Assembly: GCA_032209605.1 (NCBI GenBank)
Contig: JASFXZ010000097.1
Coordinates: 62,001-126,000 of the forward strand
Direction of reading: 5' to 3'
Source of the DNA: Mactromeris polynyma
Taxonomy: Eukaryota > Mollusca > Bivalvia > Venerida > Mactridae
DNA: 64,000 bases
The notes beneath the pieces are model-generated. The model was not told where the DNA came from, did not search any database, and saw only the letters and a list, made by a program, of their open reading frames with translations. Shown here piece after piece: positions 33,105 to 45,279 of the stretch. Position 1 is the stretch's first letter, and each line of letters opens with the position of its first letter. Both the position numbers and the translations under genes were made by a program.

Positions 33105-34030
33105 TATGGCATTATGGCCTTTATTTTTCGTGATTTTTTGTCTTGGCTATTTCTCGGCTACCGCTTGGTCGCTTTTCAGTGAAACTTCGCAAGACTTAAT
33201 AGTATTAAGTCTAGTTTTGCATGTCGTCAGCACGTCGTGCTTGGAACAATTTTCACTGGGTTATGGCCCTTTGTTATTTCTCATGAATATTTTTTGTCTG
33301 GGTTATTTCTCGGCTACCCTTGGATGGATTTCAGTGAAACTTCACAAGACTTAAGAGTACTAAGCCTAGTTTTGCAAGTCGTCGGCATGTCAGGCTTGGA
33401 ACAATTTTCACTGGGTTATGGCCCTTTGTTATTTCTCATGAATATTTTTTGTCTGGGTTATTTCTCGGCTACTCTTTGTCGCTTTTCAGTGAAACTTTGC
33501 AAGACTTAATAGTACAAAGCCTAGTTTTGCATGTTGTCGGCACGTCAGGCTTGGAACAATTTTCACTGGGTTAAGGCCCTTTGTTATTTCTCATGAATAT
33601 TTTTTGTCTGGGCTTTTTCTCGGCTACCCTTTGTAGGATTTCAGTGAAACTTCACAAGACTTTATAGTACTAAGCCTAGTTTTGCATGTCGTCGGCACGT
33701 CAGGCTTGGAATAATTTTCACTGGGTTATGGCCCTTTGTTATTTCTCATGAATATTTTTTTGTCTGGGTTTTTTCTCAGCTACCCTTTGTCGGATTTCAG
33801 TGAAAATTCACAATACTTAATAGTACCAAGCCTAGTTGTGCATATCATAGGCACGTGATGCTTGGATATATGTTCACTGGGTTATGGCCCTTGGTTTTTC
33901 TTTAATATTTTTTGTCTAGGCTATTTCTCAGCTACCCTTGGTAGGATTTCAGTGAAACTTCACAAGAATTAGTAGTACCGAGCATACTTGTGCATATCAT
34001 GGGCACATCATGCTTGGATAAACTTCATGA
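33105..34030 (+). repeat. ~156-bp satellite-like tandem array, six copies
   Basis: The anchor TTTCAGTGAAACTT recurs at 33174, 33330, 33486, 33641, 33798 and 33948. Each unit also holds GTTATGGCCCTTTGTTATTT and TAAGCCTAGTTTTGCATGTC. Open frames here are by-products of the repeat. Period and words recall the ~160-bp repeats known in bivalves. Confidence 0.9.
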
Positions 34031-34232
34031 GTTATGGCCCTTTGCTATTTTCTGTGCTTCAACTGTGTCAAGACTATCATCAACATATTTGCTGTTACTG
34101 TGTCAAGGTGATATCTGGGAGTATTGATCATCCTCTTTATGCACATTTAATGCAAAATATGGGGAAGATGTTTGGTACACCAATATATATTTCATTTCCC
34201 AATTGTATATACTTTATTTTGTGTATTTTCAG

Positions 34233-34366
34233 ATTCTGAAAACATCTTATTGAAGTCAGATGTGAAGAACTCATCTTTCTAATACTAGTATCAATTGTTA
34301 CTTACTTAAGCAGTCGTCAATGGCAGTCATCCATTACCAACTGAAACAAAGTTCAAAGGAGGTAAA
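34233..34366 (+). other. Exon-like segments of uncertain use
   Basis: An acceptor TATTTTCAG precedes SENILLKSDVKNSSF and a stop (34233-34280). A second acceptor TTAAGCAG precedes VNGSHPLPTETKFKGG and a GTAAAC donor (34313-34363). Neither joins the upstream exons in phase, so they are candidates only. Confidence 0.25.
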
Positions 34367-34399
34367 CTTTATACATGTGGTATGTTGTGTAGTCAGGCC

Positions 34400-35980
34400 T
34401 AAAAAGTGTGTTCTATAACCCTGATATTTTACCATTGTCCTTTACGTTTTTTTTATCTTACCCCAGTAGGTCCTCTTGCAAGATTGTACAAACTATTTAG
34501 ATCATTTTATTCAAGAGAAGCTGTATACAAAAAAAAACATTGTAAGAACTGCAATATTATATAATTTTTCAATTTCAAAATTTAAGTCAATATCTTAATT
34601 CAGTATATATTTGATTTTATTATATAAATACTTAGGAATTAGAACTTTTTATTTTTTGCATATATACTTTAGATTGAAGTAAATTGTTCATTGTGTCTCT
34701 TTCTTGTCTAGAGCAATACTTGCTTAAGATTTAATATTGTATCTGGTTCACAACTTGTGTATGATCAATGTAGCTCCTGGGAGCTGGTAGAAAGGTGTAT
34801 TTTATTTTGATCAAGATGTGGATGATTGACACTATGACAAAATCTGTATTTATTACTGTAGTGAAATTTAAATAATTAGAAAGTGATTATATACAGTACC
34901 ACTTTGAATGAGAGGGCTATGATTATATTAACTAGTTAAAGGGAGCTATGGCCATGTTGTGATGTAGACTCTATGTATTTTGTCTCACCACATAAAGATA
35001 TAAAGTCTTGAAGAGGATGGACGGTCAATGTCAATGTAATTCACATAGTACACATTTCGAACAAGGAAAATTTAGATGCAATAATACTAACCATAGATAT
35101 TCATAAAAGACAACCATACTGTTGAGGTTTACCAATAACATACAGAATCACTATTTTCCCCTGATCATCAGTCCAAAAAATTCTGTTTCACTTATTGGTT
35201 TATATATCTATATAAAAGTAAAGGTCAAGTTCTTGAGTGGACCAATGACTTTATTTTGATCTCTTAAATTTGGTCAACTGTATTGTCTGTTCGTACCAAA
35301 GTTGGAAGTTCGACACACAGATTTTGGGTAACTTGGCTTAAAGGAAGTTAAATATTATATCATATTTATACTTAAATATGATAATTAACGCAAGAGTTTG
35401 TTGACATAATTATTACTCCTTGGTCTAGTTAAATTTAGAGATTTAGATGTTTATATTTCGACTGTCTGTTAAGTGTTTGTGTTGATTGGAAAACAAGGAT
35501 AGGAAATATTGTGGAAGTTTGTGTAGGTCATGTTGAGACTAATAAGGTTGAGTGTATACATCTTGAAGTCCTAAGACCACTCCACAACTACCACACATCA
35601 TTGATACAACAAATTAGCATACATGTACATCATTAGTAATATTATATTCATAACAAACAAACCATACATATAATGAGTATGTACTCTTACTTGTACACAA
35701 TACATGATTACATCTATACATGTGTTTTAAGGAATCAGACTACATAGGAAGATTTATTACAGTATTGAATTAAACATGTCATTTATTGTTTAAGTAAAAG
35801 TTTAGTTGTAAGTTAGCCTGGCTAATGATGCACATATTGCAAACTTGCATTATGACCATAAATAAGACTAGTGTTTTATTATGGAATGTTTCCATCATGT
35901 CTGAATGCTGCATAGAATCAGCCAAAAATAATGCACCAAATTTTATGACAGAAAGCTTTTATTATAAGGCTTCATACCAA
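34400..35980. other. No gene recognised
   Basis: AT-rich unique-looking sequence with no supported exon, RNA gene or tandem repeat. Confidence 0.4.
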
Positions 35981-35994
35981 TAGATTGCTGTTTA

Positions 35995-36480
35995 TTTTGA
36001 GTCCACATGATTTCCGCTCTTTAAGTCGAAGAGTTTTCATTCGATCTTTACCAACCTTGGTAAAAATGTTTGTGGGCATAATATCTCGGCCAAGTATGAT
36101 AACCAGCCACATCGCCTCAGGCACTTTGGAATTATGGCCCTTGAATTATCCAATATTGGCCAAATTAGCGATGTCCGCTTTCCCAGTCAAAGAGTTTTCA
36201 TTCGATCTTTACCAAACTTTGTGAAAATGTTTATGGGCATAATATCGGCCCAGTTCGATAACCAGCCACATCGTTCCAGGCACTTTGGAATTATGGCCCT
36301 TGAATTAGCCAAAATTGGCCAAGTTAGCGATGTCCGCTCTCTAAGTCAAACAGTTTTCATCTGATCTTCACCTAACCTTGTAAAAATGTTTGTGAGCATA
36401 GTTACTATCTCGGCCAAGTTCGATAACCACCCATATTGCTCATGTCACCCGGGAGTTATCACCCTTTGATTTTAGAAATT
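35995..36480 (+). repeat. ~160-bp satellite-like array, three copies
   Basis: AGTTTTCATTCGATCTTTACC recurs at about 36031, 36190 and 36351. Each unit holds ATCTCGGCCAAGTTCGATAA, CCAGCCACATCG and TTATGGCCCTTGAATTA. Resembles bivalve BIV160/pearl-type core repeats; this is from memory of the family, not a search. Confidence 0.75.
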
Positions 36481-36701
36481 ACCTTAAATTTGTCTTGTTT
36501 TAACTCTGACCTCTGACTTATAATGGGCGTATTTTGTGACAGTTTGGCACTCTTGTTTCAATGATCATTGCAGTCAAACCGAGGGGGGGGGGTCACACAT
36601 AAGGTCACAGGATGTTACTATAGCTCTGGTCTAGTCCTTACTTGAAGAATTTCATGGAAATGCTTTGCACCATTGAACATGAAGCATGACGTACATATAT
36701 C

Positions 36702-39022
36702 CATATGTACACCTTTATAAGTTGAGAAAGACTGAATATTGCTCATCTACAGTTTAATAATTGATGTTAGACTGAATATTGCTCATGAACATCTTTAAAA
36801 CTGGAGTCAGACTGAATATTGCACATGTACATCTTTATAACTTGAGTGAAAATGAATGTTGCACATGTACTTCTTTATAACTGGAGTAAGACTGAATATT
36901 GCTCATGTTTATAACTGATGTAAGGCTGAATATTGCTCATGTACATCTTTATAACTGGAGTAAGGCTGAATATTGCTCATGTACGTCTTTATAACTGGAG
37001 TAAGGCTGAATATTGCACATGTACGTCTTTATAACTGGAGTAAGACTGAATATTGCTCATGTACGTCTGTATAACTGGAGTAAGGCTGAATATTGCTCAT
37101 GTACGTCTTTATAACTGATGTCAGGCTGAATATTGCACATGTACGTCTTTATAACTGATGTTAGACTGAATATTGCTCATGTACGTCCTTATAACTGATG
37201 TAAGGCTGAATATTGCTCATGTACGTCTATATAACTGATGCAAGGCTGACTATTGCACATGTACGTCTTTATAACTGATGTAAGACTGAATATTGCACAT
37301 GTACATCTTTATAACTGATGTAAGGCTGAATATTGCTCATGTACGTCCTTATAACTGATGTAAGGCTGAATATTGCTCATGTACGTCTATATAACTGATG
37401 TAAGGCTGACTATTGCACATGTACGTCTTTATAACTGATGTAAGACTGAATATTGCACATGTACGTCTTTATAACCGATGTAAGACTGAATATTGCACAT
37501 GTACGTCTTTATAACTGATGTTAGGCTGAATATTGAATGCACATGTACGTCTTTATAACTGATGTAAGACTGAATATTGCTCATGTACGTCTTTATAACT
37601 GATGTAAGACTGAATATTGCTCATGTTCGTCTTTATTACTGGAGGAAGGCTGAATATTGCACATGTACATCTTTATAACTGAAGTAAGGCTGAAAATTGC
37701 TCATGTACGTCTTTATAACTGATGTAAGACTGAATATTGCTCATGTACGTCTTTATAACTGATGTAAGACTGAATATTGCTCATGTTCGTCTTTATTACT
37801 GGAGGAAGGCTGAATATTGCACATGTACATCTTTATAACTGAAGTAAGGCTGAAAATTGCTCATGTACGTCTTTATAACTGATGTAAGACTGAATATTGC
37901 ACATGTACGTCTTTATAACTGATGTAAGACTGAATATTGCACATGTACATCCTTATAACTGATGTAAGGCTGAATTTTGCTCATGTACGTCTACATAACT
38001 GATGTAAGACTGAATATTGCACATGTACATCCTTATAACTGATGTAAGGCTGAATATTGCTCATGTACGTCTTTATAACTGATGTAAGACTGAATATTGC
38101 ACATGTACGTCTTTATAACTGGAGTAAGACTGAATATTGCTCATGTACGTCTGTATAACTGGAGTAAGGCTGAATATTGCTCATGTACGTCTTTATAACT
38201 GATGTCAGGCTGAATATTGCACATGTACATCTTTATAACTGATGTTAGACTGAATATTGCTCATGTACGTCCTTATAACTGATGTAAGGCTGAATTTTGC
38301 TCATGTACGTCTATATAACTGATGTAAGGCTGACTATTGCACATGTACGTCTTTATAACTGATGTAAGACTGAATATTGCACATGTACGTCCTTATAACT
38401 GATGTAAGGCTGAATATTGCTCATGTTCGTCTATATAACTGATGTAAGGCTGACTATTGCACATGTACGTCTTTATAACTGATGTAAGGCTGAATATTGC
38501 TCATGTACGTCCTTATAACTGATGTAAGGCTGAATATTGCTCATGTATGTCTATATAACTGATGTAAGGCTGACTATTGCACATGTACGTCTTTATAACT
38601 GATGTAAGACTGAATATTGCACATGTACGTCTTTATAACTGATGTAAGACTGAATATTGCACATGTACGTCTTTATAACTGATGTTAGGCTGAATATTGC
38701 TCATGTACATCCTTATAACCTTATAACTGATGTAAGGCTGAATATTGCTCATGTACGTCTATATAACTGATGTAAGGCTGACTATTGCACATGTACGTCT
38801 TTATAACTGATGTAAGACTGAATATTGCACATGTACATCCTTATTACTGATGTAAGGCTGAATATTGCACATGTACATCTTTATAACTGAAGTAAGGCTG
38901 AAAATTGCTCATGTACGTCTTTATAACTGATGTAAGACTGAATATTGCACATGTACATCTTTATAACTGAGGTTAGGCTGAATATTGCTCATGTACATCT
39001 TTATAACTTGAGTAAGGCTGAA
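36702..39022 (+). repeat. 40-bp minisatellite, about 58 copies
   Basis: The unit is GTACGTCTTTATAACTGATG + TAAGACTGAATATTGCACAT. Variant units (ACAT/TCAT, GATG/GGAG, GACT/GGCT, TTTAT/TATAT) recur in blocks, for example a 160-base block at 37621 repeated at 37781. Slippage scars are at 37534 (TTGAATGC) and 38710 (CCTTATAA twice). The period is not a multiple of three, so no long frame exists. Confidence 0.95.
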
Positions 39023-39029
39023 TCGACAA

Positions 39030-39700
39030 GATGCACTGGTTTGAACAACAATTTCTTATATACAGCATTTGACTGGTCTTTCATCATTAGGTTCCTGTCC
39101 GATACAGAGTATTAAATACATGAGTACTACAAATTTTGTTTTATATCTTGTCCAAGTCTTGCTGTGGGGTTAACTTGTAGTAAAAATGTTGCTACTATAA
39201 ATATAAAGTCTCCAGTCACATCTATGTCCTGATTTATGTCGTAAATAAATAGTTTTTCACATCATTTTATATGGCAATCAAAGACAGAGGTATTTTAGTT
39301 TTACCTGTGACAGGTGGATGGGCATGCAGGTGAGTGGGCGGCTGTGTCCACTAAGCTGTCCACTCTCATTGTCTAGGGGTGAGACGATATGGGTGTAATG
39401 CACTAGGATGCATATCACAATACACCTCATGATACAATATGTATCACTATATATCATAAAGAATTACAAAAATGCTGCGTATGCTACATTCTTTTGCAAA
39501 GACAGAATCTAGCAGTTCTCCTTCTGACAGGCTTAGAAAAGATTCAGGAAAAATAATTTAGTTCCGTTATTGGATTAACGATTTAAAACTGGAGAAAAAC
39601 ATTTGCCTGTATGGATGAGTGTAACCTTTTTTTGTTTTATTCAATGAATAAAAATGGCTGATCATTAATTTGATTTTTCTCAAAAAGTATCAATACCTTT
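39030..39700. other. Unique AT-rich flank with a short repeat-like piece
   Basis: No gene. The piece at 39375-39470 (GGTGAGACGATATGGGTGTA ... ACACCTCATGATACAATATG) looks like part of a dispersed repeat but its ends were not found. Confidence 0.35.
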
Positions 39701-40010
39701 GTCAAGAGTGCTTCCAAGGCAATGCATCGATGGATCGATTTAATGTCGCACACCTTTCATTGTCGCAGTTTTTATCCAATCTTGACCAAACTTGCTGTAA
39801 ATGTTTATTGGCATATCTTGGCCTAGTTAGATACCCAGCCAGATCGCCTTAGTCACTCTTGAGTTATGGCCCATTGATTTGCCAAAATTTGACCAAATTA
39901 GTCAACTCTCTTACTAGACAGTTTTTACCGAATCTTTGCCAAACTTGCTGTAGATGTTTAGTGGCATGATATCTTGGCAAAGTTTGAAAACCAGCCTTAA
40001 TGTCCCAGTC
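39700..40010 (+). repeat. Two diverged copies of the ~160-bp repeat
   Basis: CAGTTTTTATCCAATCTTGACC (39767) and CAGTTTTTACCGAATCTTTGCC (39919) start the same order of motifs as the array at 35995 (GGCATATCTTGGCC, CCAGCC, GAGTTATGGCCC). Confidence 0.7.
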
Positions 40011-40123
40011 CCTCAGTTATCTCTGTGGTGTCTTCAGGAGGCTGCACATCCAAAGAGTGAAACAGTATGAATTGACCCAGGCTTGCTTGAACATTAATTA
40101 TACAGAAAAAAGAGAGAAAAAAT

Positions 40124-40392
40124 ATGTTTGTTTCATCGGGTTTAACGCCGTTTCTCAACGATATTTCAGTTATATACAGCGGCCGGTTCACCTAACCAGT
40201 TTTTCCTGGACTGAATTCTTACCAGTACTAACTTACCCTTCCACAAGGAGCCGGCAACTTCTCCACATGTGGAGGAAAATCAACATTTTTGTCAAATTTT
40301 CATGGAAGGGTATGACCTGCCGCGACTGGGAATCGAACCCAGATCACCGGGTTACAAGTCCAGCGCACTAACCACTGGACCACGGCCGCGGC
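40124..40392 (-). mobile_element. tRNA-derived SINE, complete, inverted
   Basis: Same element as 23486-23735 in reverse: head GCCGCGGCCGTGGTCCAGTG with B box GGTTCGATTCCCAG, tail GGCGTTAAACCCGATGAAAC. About 269 bp, including a ~20-base insertion (CCACATGTGGAG region) relative to the other copy. Confidence 0.85.
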
Positions 40393-40624
40393 TCAAAAGG
40401 AAAAAATAAGATTACTGTGAATGATAAAGGGAGTTAATTTGAAAAACAAGACAAATTTATCAATATATTTGCATACATGTATATCTCTTCTAAATCTTTT
40501 ATTTTTGTTTTAATCTTACCCCTGAGTTAACTTGGGAGTAAAAAATGTTACAATTAAGAATATTACTCATTGAATCACACAGTGAAGTAAATTATTGGAA
40601 GTAAAGTAAAAGTTGCTTAGATGA

Positions 40625-40960
40625 GTGGTGCTTTGCCCTTTTATTAACCATCTGAGATGGGAGTGTGTATTTAAATATGAAATATATCCCAGAGTGGTGC
40701 TATGTCCTTTTATTAACCTGTTGAGATGGGAGTGTGCCTTTAAATATGAAATATATCCCAGAGTGGTGCTATGTCCTTTTATTAACCTGTTGAGATGGGA
40801 GTGTGCCTTTAAATATGAAATATATCCCAGAGTGGTGCTATGTCCTTTTATTAACCCGTTGAGATGGGAGTGTGCCTTTAAATATGAAATATATCCCAGA
40901 GTGGTGCTATGTCCTTTTATTAACCAGCTGAGATGGGAGTGTGCCTTTAAATATGAAGTG
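40625..40960 (+). repeat. 69-bp tandem repeat, five copies, open in one frame
   Basis: Unit of 69 bases = 23 codons (VVLCPFINLLRWECAFKYEI + YPR). Since the period is a multiple of three, the frame stays open from 40625 to 41140. There is no promoter, splice site or codon evidence for expression. Confidence 0.85.
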
Positions 40961-41139
40961 TATCACATATTTCACAATTTCATTGTGAGATGCATGGAAA
41001 ATAATGTGCTGGTATTTAAAGTGAAAAGATTGCGTTACATGGAAAGTCATTGTCAGACATCGAATACTGAATGTTGGACGATTGTTAGGGAATACAGAAA
41101 TATCTATGTAATTGGATGCCAGATAATTGTTTCAGATTG

Positions 41140-41840
41140 ACAAATAATATTCTGCTGGTCAAATATTGAACTGTTTTTATTATCTTAGCAAAATTATGTG
41201 CATTTAGACAAGGCACATGTATATAGATTTATTAACTAAGAAGATTATGCAATATTTCATAAAGACTTATGTTGAGTTAAATATGATTGTTTTTAGTGGT
41301 ACATAATCATGGATTTTTTGCTGTTGGTCTATCAGTTTGTGACACTACTCCACTCATACTTCTAGACAGATTTTTATCGAACTTGGTGAATAATGGTACT
41401 ATCAAGTCTAGACAAAAATGAATTAAGTCTCAACAGACTAACCAAAATTGCTGGTTGGATTGCAATCATCCATTGAATAAGCCAGTATGGGGAGTTGTCT
41501 GCTTGAAGCTGTTGCAAGCATTTGATTCGTTATTGTACATGCAGACATATATACATCTCAGTTTAAGAAAGGAACTGTGTGTTAATTTTATATACTAAAT
41601 GAATATAATGAGAGAACTTCGGGAATCATTTTGAGAGATATCAACTATAATGTTATGTATGAAATGTGCCATTTTTGAGCAAATGGAGTTTCTTTGTTGA
41701 ATATTATTATAAATAGATTAAATATCCCCAATATTATTACAATGAAACTTGGAAGGTTTAATAATAATTTGGAGGTAGCGTTTTTTATTTAGATTTAAGA
41801 TAAGGATGCAAGTCAGCTAAGCCATTGCCACAGTTGTACT
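41140..41840. other. No gene recognised
   Basis: AT-rich sequence without a supported feature. Confidence 0.4.
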
Positions 41841-41900
41841 GTATACCCCCCTATAAACAATATTAACAATATAAACAATGTTTATATGGGGGGGGTATAC
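41841..41900. repeat. Inverted repeat with C/G-run arms
   Basis: GTATACCCCCCTATAAAC at 41841 pairs with GTTTATATGGGGGGGGTATA ending at 41900 around a ~20-base AT loop. It may be a small foldback element or a cruciform-forming site. Confidence 0.7.
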
Positions 41901-41959
41901 TATGTTTGTTTTTATCTTATCTGCCTGCCCCTATTACCAATTAATGAAGCTCTGTTGGT

Positions 41960-42310
41960 TAGGGTTCACTTGATGACACTGGGAGTTTGTTTGGGGGTAT
42001 AAATGGGGTGTTGATGGTTGGTGCTGTCCTGTCAAGTTGGTGGGTCGATCTGGTGCTGGTAGTTGAGGGAGTTGACGATTGGGTGTGTGGGGTCATAGGG
42101 TGGTAGGATGGTGTGCATTCCCTGTTTCTTGGGCTGGCGGCTGTGGGCGGGGGAGGCGGTGGTGACTATGCAAGTGCAATTCTCGGGATGAAGTAGAATG
42201 TTTTGTTGGGGAGTTAAATGCGTGACACAGTTCGGGAAGAATGGTACGACTTTCAAAGAGACTGAAAGTGTCCAGTGTAATGAGAGTAGATCTTTGGAAA
42301 AAGGAGGATG
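41960..42310. other. G-rich stretch without recognised gene
   Basis: The plus strand is rich in GG/GGG words (GGGCGGGGGAGGCGGTGGTG). A minus-strand open frame (42032-42364) is Pro-rich but runs into the neighbouring MITE and has no recognised domain, so it is not called a gene. Confidence 0.4.
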
Positions 42311-42316
42311 AACAAC

Positions 42317-42580
42317 AGGGCCCGTATTACAGAAGCATCTTAAGTCAATCTTAAATATTTTCACTTAAGTTCAAAACTTCAAATGGATGTAATTCCAAAA
42401 CCACATTAAAACTGTTGCGCTTTTTAATGGTAATGACAACAACAACGTATTAATACTATTCATTTACCACTCTTGATTTGACCATATAATTGCCTATATC
42501 TTAAATAAACCATTTAAGGAAAATGTACTTTTAAGGATAAGGATGAAATTTTACTTAAGATGTTTCTGTAATATTGCCCT
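42317..42580. mobile_element. MITE with ~30-base inverted ends
   Basis: Left end AGGGCCCGTATTACAGAAGC ATCTTAAGT-type, right end ACTTAAGATGTTTCTGTAAT ATTGCCCT-type, which are inverted copies with few mismatches. ~264 bp, no coding capacity. Confidence 0.75.
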
Positions 42581-42761
42581 AGGACAGTGTAATAAGGAAC
42601 AACGTGATTTAGTGTGATACAAAGTCCGAGGCAATTAATTTCATAATACCGTTCTTATCAATTTTTAGATTTGTAGGAATCAATTTTTACTGAACTAGTT
42701 CAATCATTTATGAAAAATATTTTTATGGCCTCGCAATATATCGAGGGTTCAAGGCAAAAAT

Positions 42762-45135
42762 GTGAAAATAGCAAAAAACTGGGATGTGTCTTAAGGGTAT
42801 TAATTCTTAAGCTTTGTGCTTCTAGACACAATGTAAGACTTCAATACCTCAACATATCGAGACTAGGTATATATTTACTTCAAAAATAATAAATTTGTAC
42901 TAAACTTTGTGAACAATATATTAATCAACTTTGTAAAAAAGTGTACATAATTATTTGACTAAAATAACACCTTAAAGTGTATAGTAATATACATGGAAAG
43001 TGAAAGTTGAAAAATTTACCAAAATACACTTAGTAACATAACTTTTTAACATATTCATAATATGTGAAAATAGCAAAAAACTGGGATGTGTCTTAAGGGT
43101 ATTAATTCTTAAGCTTTGTGCTTCTAGACACAATGTTAACAGGTTCATACCAGGCACCAGTAAGATACAGTTATAACATCTGTTACCAGGTGATCTATAC
43201 TTGCATCTTATTGATGAATCTGTTCGCATGTTGTCATGGAGATTGATATTGAAATTTGTTTCCACTGCTTGGTGTTATGTTAAATTATACCATATAATCA
43301 AATTGATTATATAATTTAATGTCAGATATGTATCGAAACTTGAAAATTCTATTCAAGTACATTTGGTTGACAAGTGCCAAAACATTCCTAGGCAATAACA
43401 CGATCTAAGGATTCTGTTAAGGAATGAAGTCCAGCATTTAGTCTTGTTTTATCAATTTTAAGTTTAGTAGCAACCAAGCAGTGAGATATTTACTATGAAA
43501 TCATCTGATGAAATGCAAATTTGCATGCATTATGATGCATATTTCATCATTATAATTCTTACACAACCAGATGTTTTTGTTATTGCTTAAAATTTGACTT
43601 TTCATATTAACCCAAAAGCTGAAATAAAGTCAATTTACTTAATGAGCTTTTAGTTTAATGCTTATTCCCATATATCATAACATAATATATAGTTTATTTG
43701 CATAAAATATTTCCATAAATATAGCAAAACTAACAAATAAACATAAGTACATAAGTGGTGAAATTTTTTTTGTTATGTTAAATTTTATTAATATCATATC
43801 AAGCCATACTTTTCATGGCATGTGACAAATTTCTAAAAATATTGGTGTAGAATATGTATTGGTCAAAATTAATTAGTGACAATAATTGTTGATGTTACAT
43901 CTCTAATAAGACTTCAATATCTCAACATATCGAGACTAGGTATATATTTACTTCAAAAATAATAGATTTGTACTAAACTTTGTGAACAATATATTAATCA
44001 ACTTTGTAAAAAAGTGTACATAATTATTTGACTAAAATAACACCTTAAAGTGTATAGTAATATACATGGAAAGTGAAAGTTGAAAAATTTACCAAAATAC
44101 ACTTAGTAACATAACTTTTTAACATATTCATAATATGTGAAAATAGCAAAAAACTGGGATGTGTCTTTAGGGTATTAATTCTTAAGCTTTGTGCTTCTAG
44201 ACACAATGTTAACAGGTTCATACCGGGCACCAGTAAGATACAGTTATAACCCCTGTTACCAGGTGATCTATACTTGCATCTTATTGATGAATCTGTTCGC
44301 ATGTTGTCATGGAGATTGATATTGAAATTTGTTTCCACTGCTTGGTGTTATGTTAAATTATACCATATAATCAAATTGATTATATAATTTAATGTCAGAT
44401 ATATGTATCGAAACTTGAAAATTCCATTCAAGTACATTTGGTTGACAAGTGCCAAAACATTCCTAGGCACTAACACAATCTAAGGATTCTGTTAAGGAAT
44501 GAAGTCCAGCATTTAGTCTTGTTTTATCAATTTAAAGTTTAGTAGCAACCAAGCAGTGGGATATTTACTATGAAATCATCTGATGAAATGCAAATTTGCA
44601 TGCATTATGATGCATATTTCATCATTATAATTCTTACACAACCAGATGTTTTTGTTATTGCTTAAAATTTTACTTTTCATATTAATCCAAAAGCTGACAT
44701 AATGTCAATTTACTCAATGAGCTTTTAGTTTAATGCTTATTCCCATATATCATAACATAATATATAGTTTATTTGCATAAAATATTTCCATAAATATAGC
44801 AAAACTAATAAATAAACATAAGTACATAAGTGGTGAAAACAAAATTGTTATATGTTAAATTTTATTAATTTCATATCAAGCCATACTTTTCATGGCATGT
44901 GACAAATTTCTAATAATATTGGTGTAGAATATGTATAAGGCAAAATTAATTAGTGACAATAATTGTTGATGTTACAGTCACTTTCTCTAATAAGACTTCA
45001 ATATCTCAACATATCGAGACTAGGTATATATTTACTTCAAAAATAATAGATTTGTACTAAACTTTGTGAACAATATATTAATCAACTTTGTAAAAAAGTG
45101 TATATAATTATTTGACTAAAATAACACCTTAAAAG
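42762..45135 (+). repeat. 1.07-kb direct tandem duplication plus a partial third copy
   Basis: Copies begin at 42836, 43910 and 44993 with AAGACTTCAATA(C/T)CTCAACA. The first two are ~1074-1084 bp; the third stops after ~140 bp. A separate 73-base piece of the unit (42762-42834, GTGAAAATAGCAAAAAACTG...) precedes copy 1. The minus-strand open frames at 42972 and 44045 are the same repeat-borne frame. Confidence 0.9.
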
Positions 45136-45279
45136 ATATAGAACTTTGTGTTTAATTAACGTTAACAACAGCGGTCTTTCATAAGTGAATCATCTTATTT
45201 ATGTAGTATTTGTTTTTCATATTATATTGTACCAATCAGTAAAGGATGAATCCAATACAAATGCAAATTTCAGTTGAAT

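Noticed and set aside
42972..44338. Two identical 97-codon minus-strand frames
   Set aside because: They are the same frame carried on the 1.07 kb duplicated segment. There is no splice support or recognised domain.
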